DNA from: a bacterium
GTDB lineage: Bacteria > Patescibacteria > Dojkabacteria > SC72
NCBI GenBank assembly: GCA_029553845.1
Contig: JAKPKF010000469.1
Coordinates: 1 to 28,290 of the forward strand
Length of the DNA stretch: 28,290 bases
Direction of reading: 5' to 3'
The position numbers and the translations under genes are program-made. The notes beneath the pieces are model-generated. The model saw only the letters and a program-made list of their open reading frames with translations. It ran no database searches and had not been told where the DNA came from. This document shows, piece after piece, positions 5,432 to 12,475 of this stretch (position 1 is its first letter; each line of letters begins with the position of its first letter).

Positions 5432-8418
5432 TTTGTTTCTCTCCATACGATATCAAAACTTGTATCTTTGTTTAATTCGAATCTGCTAGATAGTTGATTC
5501 TGAATAGCATTTAAATTGCCTGCATTCTCTATATTCCACGAAGATGGATAGATGATATCTAATTTGTATGCATGAGATTTCTCTCCTGGTTGTTTAAAAA
5601 GATCAATCGCTAGGAATATATTGTCACCATTTTTAACAATTGGAAAAGAGGCATTCTCTGGAGTCCTCTTTAATTGGTATGTAATTTCCAAGGTATTAAC
5701 ATCTTTAATATTTGTATTAAACCATCCCCCTAATACTTTAAATCCACTCTCTTTGTATGTTGTGTATTTATTGTCGTCCATTCCCTTAACTGAAATGATT
5801 GTAGCATATGAAGGGACATACACTCTTTGGTAATTAATATAGTTGCCTTGTGGATATACAAGATTTTCAGAAGTATTTTCTGTAGCAATTGTATATTTGA
5901 AAACTATGGTATCCTCTTCTTTAATATCTACCTGTAAGTTGTAATTCTTTTCTAGATAAAGATTTGCCTTGTTTGCACCCCAGTTCCAATCAATTGCAAT
6001 TGGAGCTTCGTTGTATTTTGAATCCAGTGAATCGGCCCAAGCTCTAGAGTTAAAGAAATTGAAGGCATCTCTGTTCTTAAATGATGCTTGCAAATGTTTT
6101 TCATCAAGAGATTCTCCAAAAACATCGGAAAGAGATATTAAATCTGAGATATTTTTTGAAAGAAGTTTTTGTATTATTTCATTTGCTAGATTTGCAAGAA
6201 AAGTGGTCTTTTGAGTTGTTCCTGGTGTGAAATTCTCATGTAATTTGAATATCTTGTCATAAAGATTGTCGCTTGTTACAAGTTCTGTTTCTCCTGGTAC
6301 TTCTATTCCACCCCATTTATTTAGTAATTTTTGTATAAATGTTATATCTATGGTTATGATTCCATCAAGATCGTCTCCTTTGCCAAGTGCTCTAATGAAT
6401 GGCTCTGCATTTAAGTAAGTTTCTGTCAAATCTGGATACCAGTTAACAAGAGAGAAGTTCCAAGTTGTCAATCCAAGTGCTTGATTCATGGATTTAGGTG
6501 CGTTGAATGTCTTACCTTGCACTTTCAATGTCCCGTCGGCATTGTAAATGTCATCGACAAAAAGTTCCCTTACCTGTCCACCTTCTATTCCTACTACACC
6601 GTAGCTAGTTAACCATCCTCCAGTGCTTCGAATCTCAGATTCGTTTTGCAGAAGAATGAGATATCTTTGTCGACCATCCACTCCTAGTAAATCAGGAAGG
6701 AATGTAATTATTTCTTTGTAATCAGATGTTGTCGAATCTAATTTCTCTACCAAATCTTTCAATTCTAGAATTTTGTCTTGTAGAAATTTGGGAAAGACAG
6801 AGGTATTAACACTGTTCACGATGTCATTTGAAAGAGAGATTTTGTAAGTAGCATCATCTATCTTGTACTGGTTTTCTTTCATTGCTATTAGATATTCTCT
6901 GTACTCTCTCGAAGTAGAGGGCAGTGAACCTTGGATATCTACTGCAGGTTGAAAATCTTTAATGTAGGATGCTAATGGCTCGATGGAATCTAAAAGACCG
7001 GATGCTCCATCTACTGCGTACTGTGCACCAACTATTAATTCGACGGAATTGTTGTAAAGGTCTGTTCCTCCAGTTATTTGGAACACCCATTTTAAGTTAC
7101 TCAATGTCCCTGACACTCTGTCAATATTTTTATCCAGAACAGTGATTTCTTTTTTTGCTTTGGAAGTTTCTAAATCAAGGAGAGAGTTGCTAAGAGTTTT
7201 GGCTGATGAAGAAATAATCGTTAGTCCAATTAGCGTACCGATAACAGGATAGACAAAAAAGTAAGTAAAGAGGACTGTTAGAATAGATATCCCAACATAT
7301 TTAGATATTTGTGAACTGTCAAAATCTTTTTTTGCGAATATGTTTTTTATTGGTGTGAAAAGCTTCGATACAAAGTTTCCAAGAGAAGTTTTGTATATTT
7401 TTACATTGGATTTTTCTTTTTTCTCTAATCTTTGCTTACCCTCTACATCCCATTTCTTGTTTATACTGTCATAGTAGGTTTGAATTTGTTCAATTAGAGA
7501 GTCTTCTAGAGTTACCTGTTGTATCCATCCATATTTTGTAGCATGTGGAGCTGGTACATAGAGGTCTTGTATCACAAATTCAGTATTTTCACTTTCCGTG
7601 AACTTAATGGATTGTGCTTCTGTGTTCAATTCTAGTAATTTGTAAGCGATGGAGAGGGTTGTGTAATTATTTTTGTTTGCTAAGGTAATTACCTCTCCTT
7701 TTGTTTTGTCAGAAAAGGTTAGTTTAAGAATTCCATATGTAGCATCGTTTTCATTTATTACATTGTGTAAATCTAGACCTTCTCCTTTTATTGTAATCTG
7801 TGGTTTTTCTGTAGCATCTTTGAGTAGATTATGTAGGGTGTCGTTGTCTACACGGTTAATTCCTTTGCCAAGAAGGTTTCCAATTCGCAGTATCCTAATA
7901 TTCAGATTTGTTTTGTCTTTAAACTCAGCTGCTAAGGTCTCACAGTATTTCTGTAACTCAATGTTGGAGTATGGAGAGGGAGATGCTACTTTTGAATTGT
8001 TCACCCTGTTAGAAAGTTCTCTGTTGAGGGCAAGGGAAGTTATTAAGGAGAATTTAGCATTGTTTTTTCTTGCATTTCTTAGTGTTAAATCTAGGTATCC
8101 TGTTTCTCGAAGAAATTCTTTACTGTCAAAATCTTTTTGTGAGAGTTGCTCATTAAGAAGATAGAAGAGGTAGTCAAAACGTTTTAAATTTTTGAAAAGA
8201 GCTTCCATGCCTTTGAATTCGAAGAAATCGACACTTTTTGATTTTTTTAATTCTGTAATATATTCTCGTGTTTGGGCATTAAACTTATCAATAATAATGA
8301 CATGACATCCTTGTTCTATGAGGGTTTTGGTTATTAAATAACCCAGTCTTGAACCTCCATGTACAATGACTGTCACTGGTGTTTGACTCTTGATTTTTGT
8401 TAGGGCAGAATTACTCAT
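5428..8418 (-). CDS. dehydrogenase-like (SDR) domain fused to DUF4012 envelope protein
   Basis: This is a 996-residue, two-part membrane protein. Residues 1 to about 290 resemble an extended short-chain dehydrogenase/NAD-dependent sugar epimerase. A Rossmann start with a reduced glycine motif (VIVHGGSRLGYLI) is followed by a central S-T-S-like region (SLITSLALN) and Y150. The lysine of the catalytic YxxxK is replaced by E154, so dehydrogenase activity is doubtful. Hydrophobic residues at about 373-405 (YVGISILTVLFTYFFVYPVIG and after) make one or two membrane passes. The rest is a DUF4012 protein, with its hallmark near residues 575-605 (LLGVDGRQRYLILLQNESEI, then STGGWL and SYGVV). DUF4012 proteins are abundant in CPR bacteria and actinobacteria and are thought to act at the cell surface. 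The function is unknown. The start ATG overlaps the upstream PEGA-gene stop by 8 nt, implying coupled translation. Confidence 0.85.
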   Translation of the reverse strand: MSNSALTKIKSQTPVTVIVHGGSRLGYLITKTLIEQGCHVIIIDKFNAQTREYITELKKSKSVDFFEFKGMEALFKNLKRFDYLFYLLNEQLSQKDFDSKEFLRETGYLDLTLRNARKNNAKFSLITSLALNRELSNRVNNSKVASPSPYSNIELQKYCETLAAEFKDKTNLNIRILRIGNLLGKGINRVDNDTLHNLLKDATEKPQITIKGEGLDLHNVINENDATYGILKLTFSDKTKGEVITLANKNNYTTLSIAYKLLELNTEAQSIKFTESENTEFVIQDLYVPAPHATKYGWIQQVTLEDSLIEQIQTYYDSINKKWDVEGKQRLEKKEKSNVKIYKTSLGNFVSKLFTPIKNIFAKKDFDSSQISKYVGISILTVLFTYFFVYPVIGTLIGLTIISSSAKTLSNSLLDLETSKAKKEITVLDKNIDRVSGTLSNLKWVFQITGGTDLYNNSVELIVGAQYAVDGASGLLDSIEPLASYIKDFQPAVDIQGSLPSTSREYREYLIAMKENQYKIDDATYKISLSNDIVNSVNTSVFPKFLQDKILELKDLVEKLDSTTSDYKEIITFLPDLLGVDGRQRYLILLQNESEIRSTGGWLTSYGVVGIEGGQVRELFVDDIYNADGTLKVQGKTFNAPKSMNQALGLTTWNFSLVNWYPDLTETYLNAEPFIRALGKGDDLDGIITIDITFIQKLLNKWGGIEVPGETELVTSDNLYDKIFKLHENFTPGTTQKTTFLANLANEIIQKLLSKNISDLISLSDVFGESLDEKHLQASFKNRDAFNFFNSRAWADSLDSKYNEAPIAIDWNWGANKANLYLEKNYNLQVDIKEEDTIVFKYTIATENTSENLVYPQGNYINYQRVYVPSYATIISVKGMDDNKYTTYKESGFKVLGGWFNTNIKDVNTLEITYQLKRTPENASFPIVKNGDNIFLAIDLFKQPGEKSHAYKLDIIYPSSWNIENAGNLNAIQNQLSSRFELNKDTSFDIVWRETN

Positions 8419-9064
8419 TTGTATCTTCTACATTATCAAAATTAACGGGGATAGGAAAATTAAAAACTTTTAGATTTAGTAAATAGCCTTTTCTAATTAT
8501 AACTGGAACTTCAACATCCATATAACCCAGTGCTATAACCTTTATTTGATATTGGTTTTCTTTTAATTTAACCTCTGTAATTGGTAAATCATTTAAATAT
8601 TCACCATCGATATAAAGTTTTGCTTTTTGAGCATTGCTTGTAACCGTAAGAAAGCCCTCTGAAGCAGAGATCTTTGGTTCTGGTGAGTAATACATTATAC
8701 TTCCATGAAGAATATTTTCTGGACCAATCTCCAAATCTATTCTAGATGATGTGTTTTTGTAAAGTGGAATTTTAAAGGTTTGTTTTTTGTAAAAAGTTTC
8801 CCCAGAAGCTATCTTCTCGAGTTCAATTGTGTACTCTCCCTCTCTAAGATTCTCTATTTCCTGTGGAGTTTCTCCATACTCTTTTCCATCTATCCATATT
8901 TTAGCTTTACCATTTTGCAAAACTATCTCTAGGGTAGTGTTGTTGTAAAAGCGTTTAATGACTGGAAGAGAGCCAATTATTCTGTTAATTGGAATGAAGT
9001 AGAAAAGGATAGAAAGCAAGAGTATGCTTCCTACTATTATGATGGCAGTTTTATGGTTTCTCAT
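8411..9064 (-). CDS. membrane-anchored protein with two PEGA-type domains
   Basis: This 217-residue protein has an N-terminal anchor (TAIIIVGSILLLSILFYFIP) with the remainder outside the cytoplasm. There are two PEGA-like beta-sandwich modules. The first has KIWIDGKEYGETPQEIENLREG and the second KLYIDGEYLNDLPITEVKL; both contain the pattern of a strand, I-D-G, a turn, P, then a glycine- or asparagine-closed hairpin. PEGA domains are found in surface proteins and are thought to bind carbohydrate or cell-wall material. The gene has its own promoter (9072-9100) and overlaps the DUF4012 fusion gene by 8 nt, so the two products are likely partners at the envelope. The DUF4012 link is inferred from operon structure. 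Confidence 0.82.
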   Translation of the reverse strand: MRNHKTAIIIVGSILLLSILFYFIPINRIIGSLPVIKRFYNNTTLEIVLQNGKAKIWIDGKEYGETPQEIENLREGEYTIELEKIASGETFYKKQTFKIPLYKNTSSRIDLEIGPENILHGSIMYYSPEPKISASEGFLTVTSNAQKAKLYIDGEYLNDLPITEVKLKENQYQIKVIALGYMDVEVPVIIRKGYLLNLKVFNFPIPVNFDNVEDTNE

Positions 9065-9071
9065 CAGTTAA

Positions 9072-9100
9072 ATTATATGGAAGAGTACCCTGTTTGTCCA
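9072..9100 (-). promoter_or_regulatory. promoter of PEGA/DUF4012 operon
   Basis: A minus-strand -35 box TGGACA (9095-9100), a 17-bp spacer and a perfect -10 box TATAAT (9072-9077) are followed 7 nt later by the ATG at 9064. A leaderless transcript is expected. Confidence 0.65.
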
Positions 9101-9107
9101 CTAAAGA

Positions 9108-10316
9108 TTAATATGAATACTTGGATTCAGGAGATTTCTCATCTTCATTTCCAATTCTTTTTCTTGATGCCTTGATATTTATGAATACTACAAAAGCAAT
9201 TCCAAGCGAAACACCTAGTATTAAAGCAAAATATCGGATAGCACCAGTGGTTAAAATTGCAAAGGAACCAAGAAGAAGAGTAGCAGACATTTCAAGAAGG
9301 ACAACCTGCCTTCTTGAGAGATTAAGTTTTAATAATTGATGATGAAGATGGTTTGTATCGTTAATTCTAAGCAATGTTAAGAGATTTTTTGGTTTTACTA
9401 CAAAAATTCTTTTTACAATGACATATATGAAATCTATTAAAGGGAGAGTAAGTAACATGAGTGTTGTTGACATCTTACTGTCGGCGATAATTGCAAGGAT
9501 GCAGATCAAAAAACCATAGACAGTTTTCCCTGAGGAGCCACTCATAATCTTTTGTGGTGGAAACGCGAACATTACAAGGACAAGCAGTATTCCAACTGCA
9601 AGAATACTTAATGTTGAGGAGAAAATGGCATTTTTTCTTAATGCAATTACAAATATTAGTGCAAATATTATTAATGAATTAGCTTCCACTATCCCTGGAG
9701 AACCGGCTGTCCATTTAACTGCATTAATACACATCAGAATCCACACAAAAAGAATTAAATCTCCTGGGAAAACAAAGGATTGTTGTAAATGAAAGATTGA
9801 AAAGTCCCAGGAAATACTTTGGAGTTCAATATTAAAAAAAGAGATGTTTGTAAGATTAATAATGGAGAAAGAAATTACTAAAGCTGCAAGAATTTGGTAG
9901 AGGAATTGAACTTTGGCAGGTAAATTTAGAATATCATCAAGAAAAGAGCCAACTATTAAAATACCAAGAGCTATTAATATTGGTATCGTAAAACTATCAA
10001 GTTTAAAAAATATTAATATAGCGGCAAAGATAGATAGGGAAAGGACCAATCCACCCAGAGAGGGTGTAATCCCTTCGTGCATAGCTTTTTGTGGATTATC
10101 AAAATCCTTTTCATTTCTTTTCGAAAAAGGCTTGTATGTAATGTCATATTTTTGAGCAAAATGTCCTATTAGTGGTGTTAATATAAGAGAAATTACAATA
10201 CCAATAAGTAGAATAGGCCAGAAATCAAAGTATTTCGAATATGAGTCACTAGTAATTAAATCTGAAAAATGTGTAAGGAGCTTTTGTAGTATGATGTTTG
10301 AAGAGGAAAAATCCAT
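9108..10316 (-). CDS. GT4-like (WecA/TagO/MraY family) polytopic membrane protein with altered catalytic motifs
   Basis: This 402-residue protein has about ten hydrophobic membrane segments. It belongs by pattern to the polyprenyl-phosphate N-acetylhexosamine-1-phosphate transferases, which start synthesis of cell-surface glycans on a lipid carrier. Family signatures kept are the DD pair at D127-D128 (GSFLDDILNLPAKVQFLYQI) and the histidine loop NHLHHQLL at about 322-329. Others have changed: the NxxNxxDGxDGL loop reads NAVKWTAGSPGI (198-209), with both aspartates replaced by A204 and P207. The MGDSGS loop reads MSGSSGK (258-264), with the aspartate replaced by S261. It may be inactive, regulatory, or use altered chemistry. 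The ATG overlaps the preceding stop (TAATG), so it is the second gene of the unit starting at 10792. The C-terminal tail is hydrophilic and charged. Confidence 0.8.
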   Translation of the reverse strand: MDFSSSNIILQKLLTHFSDLITSDSYSKYFDFWPILLIGIVISLILTPLIGHFAQKYDITYKPFSKRNEKDFDNPQKAMHEGITPSLGGLVLSLSIFAAILIFFKLDSFTIPILIALGILIVGSFLDDILNLPAKVQFLYQILAALVISFSIINLTNISFFNIELQSISWDFSIFHLQQSFVFPGDLILFVWILMCINAVKWTAGSPGIVEANSLIIFALIFVIALRKNAIFSSTLSILAVGILLVLVMFAFPPQKIMSGSSGKTVYGFLICILAIIADSKMSTTLMLLTLPLIDFIYVIVKRIFVVKPKNLLTLLRINDTNHLHHQLLKLNLSRRQVVLLEMSATLLLGSFAILTTGAIRYFALILGVSLGIAFVVFINIKASRKRIGNEDEKSPESKYSY

Positions 10317-10792
10317 TAGAATGCATTAATTAATTGAATTAGAGATATTGTCATAGATACACAACAAAGTAATGCAGACAGGAGGAGCAATTTGGTTAAA
10401 AACTTCTCTCTGTTGTAGACCCTAATAGTCAGGAAGGTCGCTGCAGCAAGGGAAACTAGAGATATTGCTGGATATATTACAAGATATATTTTTGAAGTTA
10501 ATTTCGCAGATGCAGCGATATTGTATCTAAGAATTGGAAGCAAAGATGGAAGGCTGTTTAGATTTACTACTATTATATATACCTGGTAAGCAACCATTAG
10601 AAGTGAAATTACCAAAACAAACCAGAAGAATATATCTTTTAGGAACTTTCTAACCTCCAGTTGTGTTAAAAGAGAGTCTGTTTTTCCTTTTATTTTAAAG
10701 AATTTGTTTTTAAAAGGTTCCTTTATCTTTAGTCCTAGTTGAGTGTTTTGATCCTCCCTTTTTCGTGTAGAAGAAATTTTCTTCTTTTTCAT
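10316..10792 (-). CDS. small membrane protein with three predicted passes
   Basis: This 158-residue protein is not recognised. A basic N-terminal cytoplasmic region of about 50 residues (KKKKISSTRKRED and further lysines) precedes three hydrophobic segments at about 54-76 (IFFWFVLVISLLMVAYQVYIIVV), 100-122 (KIYLVIYPAISLVSLAAATF) and 130-156. Its stop overlaps the start of the GT4-like gene by one base, so the two are translated together and may form one membrane complex. It has its own TATAAT box inside the end of rsmA. Nothing in the sequence gives a catalytic function. Confidence 0.7.
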   Translation of the reverse strand: MKKKKISSTRKREDQNTQLGLKIKEPFKNKFFKIKGKTDSLLTQLEVRKFLKDIFFWFVLVISLLMVAYQVYIIVVNLNSLPSLLPILRYNIAASAKLTSKIYLVIYPAISLVSLAAATFLTIRVYNREKFLTKLLLLSALLCCVSMTISLIQLINAF

Positions 10793-10799
10793 ATTATTG

Positions 10800-10805
10800 A
10801 TTATA
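10800..10805 (-). promoter_or_regulatory. -10 box overlapping the rsmA stop codon
   Basis: On the minus strand TATAAT ends 7 nt before the ATG at 10792. Its internal TAA is the stop codon of rsmA (GTA TAA TC). Transcription would start at the start codon of the small membrane protein. No good -35 box is seen. Confidence 0.5.
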
Positions 10806-11541
10806 CCAGAACAGAGCTCTTGTCGTTAAAGAGTTGTAGATATTCTTCTAAAGAAAGGTGCTGAGGTCGTTTTTGTAATAATTTGTCAAAATCACTACTA
10901 AATTTGTATCCTCTTAGGTTGTTTCGGAGGGTTTTTCTTGGGTGTGTAAAGCATTGTTCGAGGAAAGAATTAAAAGAGGAGATATCTACAGGGAAAGTTT
11001 TTTGGGTAGGAGAGAACATTATAAGGGAACTGTTTACTTTTGGGGATGGTTTAAAGGAGGATGGTCCAATATCAAGGATTTTCTTACAATTTGCATATAT
11101 TTGGGTTCTGAGTGAAAGAAGATTAGAATATGGAGCTTTTGCGATATATTTTTCTGCAACTTCTTTTTGGACTATGAAATAACAGTTGTTAGTAAAGTAT
11201 TTTGAAGATATTATTTTTGAAATAATTTGCTTACTAACATTGTAAGGAAGAGATCCAAAGAATATAACTTGCTTATCACTTAACTCTTTAAAATCCCAAT
11301 CTAGGAAATCTACATTTAAAACATTTATTCCTTGTGCAACTAACTTTTCAGCCAAAACATTATCTTTCTCTATTGCTAAAAGATTCTTGCCCATTTCTTT
11401 TAGTTTTATTGTGAAAAAGCCAATTCCAGGGCCTATCTCTACAATATATGGACATGACTCATTGGAAATATATGAAAGGATTTGGTTTCCTAAATTTACG
11501 TTTATGAAGAAATTTTGTCCTAAGGACTTTTTGAATTCCAT
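10801..11541 (-). CDS. rsmA: 16S rRNA dimethyladenosine transferase
   Basis: This 246-residue class I S-adenosylmethionine methyltransferase is of the KsgA/RsmA type, which dimethylates two adjacent adenosines in the 3'-terminal hairpin of 16S rRNA during 30S maturation. Family marks are the N-terminal FKKSLGQNFF, motif I VEIGPGIGFFT, the acidic end of motif II (AIEKD), and motif IV read as SLPYN at 97-101. Most KsgA proteins have NLPYN; serine is accepted at this place in the wider N6-adenine methyltransferase superfamily. Also present are FKPSPKVNSSLI and the C-terminal helical domain with HPRKTLRNNL. Length is slightly short against about 270. The start directly abuts the stop of the upstream methyltransferase gene, with dnaG further upstream. 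Confidence 0.93.
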   Translation of the reverse strand: MEFKKSLGQNFFINVNLGNQILSYISNESCPYIVEIGPGIGFFTIKLKEMGKNLLAIEKDNVLAEKLVAQGINVLNVDFLDWDFKELSDKQVIFFGSLPYNVSKQIISKIISSKYFTNNCYFIVQKEVAEKYIAKAPYSNLLSLRTQIYANCKKILDIGPSSFKPSPKVNSSLIMFSPTQKTFPVDISSFNSFLEQCFTHPRKTLRNNLRGYKFSSDFDKLLQKRPQHLSLEEYLQLFNDKSSVLV

Positions 11542-12474
11542 TTATTTAATTCTAAAATCCCAAATATCGTTCTCTTTAACAAAGGTTAAGGAACACTTTT
11601 TGCATTTTGCCTCACTGTTTGTAATAGAAAGGACTCCTTTACATTTTGGACAAGCTAAAATATCTTCAAGTTCAGATGTATGGACTACATTTTCTTTTAT
11701 TTCTTTTTTAATAATACTCTCAAATACAACACTCGGAGGAATATTGCTCCAAGAGAGTAGAGGTTGAAGAATCCTTTCTGTTAGAATCATTAACTCCTCC
11801 CCGAAGACTTTTTTTAGTAAAGCAGAGCGAATATATGAACAGCCGTGCTTTTTAATTACTGTAAAACCATTTTTTTCTAATAAATCTTTAACATACCTTG
11901 GATGGTAGTTAAAAAATATAGCCTCTTCTCCGGATTTTGTTCCTTCGAAATTACCTTTTGTTGGTTGTTGGTATGGTTCTTTTGAAAAAAACTTAAAATT
12001 CAATCTAACAAGTGCTTTTAATGTGGAAATGAGATGAATTTTGTTTGCGAACTCCTGTATGTAAAAGGAATTCCTATTCATCACACGGTGTAACTCTTCA
12101 AAATATGCTGAGGGTTTCTCAATGTGGTGTAGGACTCTTACCATTAGTGCTCCATCAAATGTATTATCCTTGAAGGGTAATTTGTATGCATTTGCAGCTA
12201 TTAATTGGATATTGGGGTATTTTGTTTTTAAAATATCTTTGTTTTTGACCAATGTTTGAAGTGAATAGTCAAGGATTATTGGATTTGTGTATTTTTTGTA
12301 ATATGTAGAACTTAATCTACCGTAAGAACCTCCGATGTCAAGAAACCAATTACCATTCTTGTTAGAAAAAATCTTTGTTAGAAGTATTTTTTCTGCTTCA
12401 TTTTCATATCTTCTGTTACTCCAATAATTAGCATAATCATATCCAAAGAAATCGTAATCTGTTACTTTAGTCAT
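11542..12474 (-). CDS. SAM-dependent methyltransferase with C-terminal zinc ribbon
   Basis: This is a 310-residue protein. Residues about 40-150 form a class I methyltransferase fold of the Methyltransf_11 type: FLDIGGSYGRLSSTYY (motif I), the acidic ILDYS, LIAANAYKLPFKDNTFDGAL and VRVLHHIEKPSAYFEELHRV. A variable middle follows. The C-terminal 40 residues are a Trm112-like zinc ribbon with CPKC and CKKC knuckles (ILACPKCKGVLSI, then KCKKCSLTFV). Trm112-type modules elsewhere activate tRNA, rRNA or protein methyltransferases as a separate subunit; here the module is in the same chain. The substrate is unknown. Placement between dnaG (1-nt gap) and rsmA (0-nt gap) hints at an RNA target, but lipid or quinone targets are equally possible for this fold. 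Confidence 0.82.
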   Translation of the reverse strand: MTKVTDYDFFGYDYANYWSNRRYENEAEKILLTKIFSNKNGNWFLDIGGSYGRLSSTYYKKYTNPIILDYSLQTLVKNKDILKTKYPNIQLIAANAYKLPFKDNTFDGALMVRVLHHIEKPSAYFEELHRVMNRNSFYIQEFANKIHLISTLKALVRLNFKFFSKEPYQQPTKGNFEGTKSGEEAIFFNYHPRYVKDLLEKNGFTVIKKHGCSYIRSALLKKVFGEELMILTERILQPLLSWSNIPPSVVFESIIKKEIKENVVHTSELEDILACPKCKGVLSITNSEAKCKKCSLTFVKENDIWDFRIK

Positions 12475-12475
12475 C

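Noticed and set aside
7673..8164. Open frame of 163 codons on the plus strand
   Set aside because: It lies fully antisense to the dehydrogenase-like part of the DUF4012 gene, has no promoter of its own and no recognisable motif; it is a shadow of codon bias.
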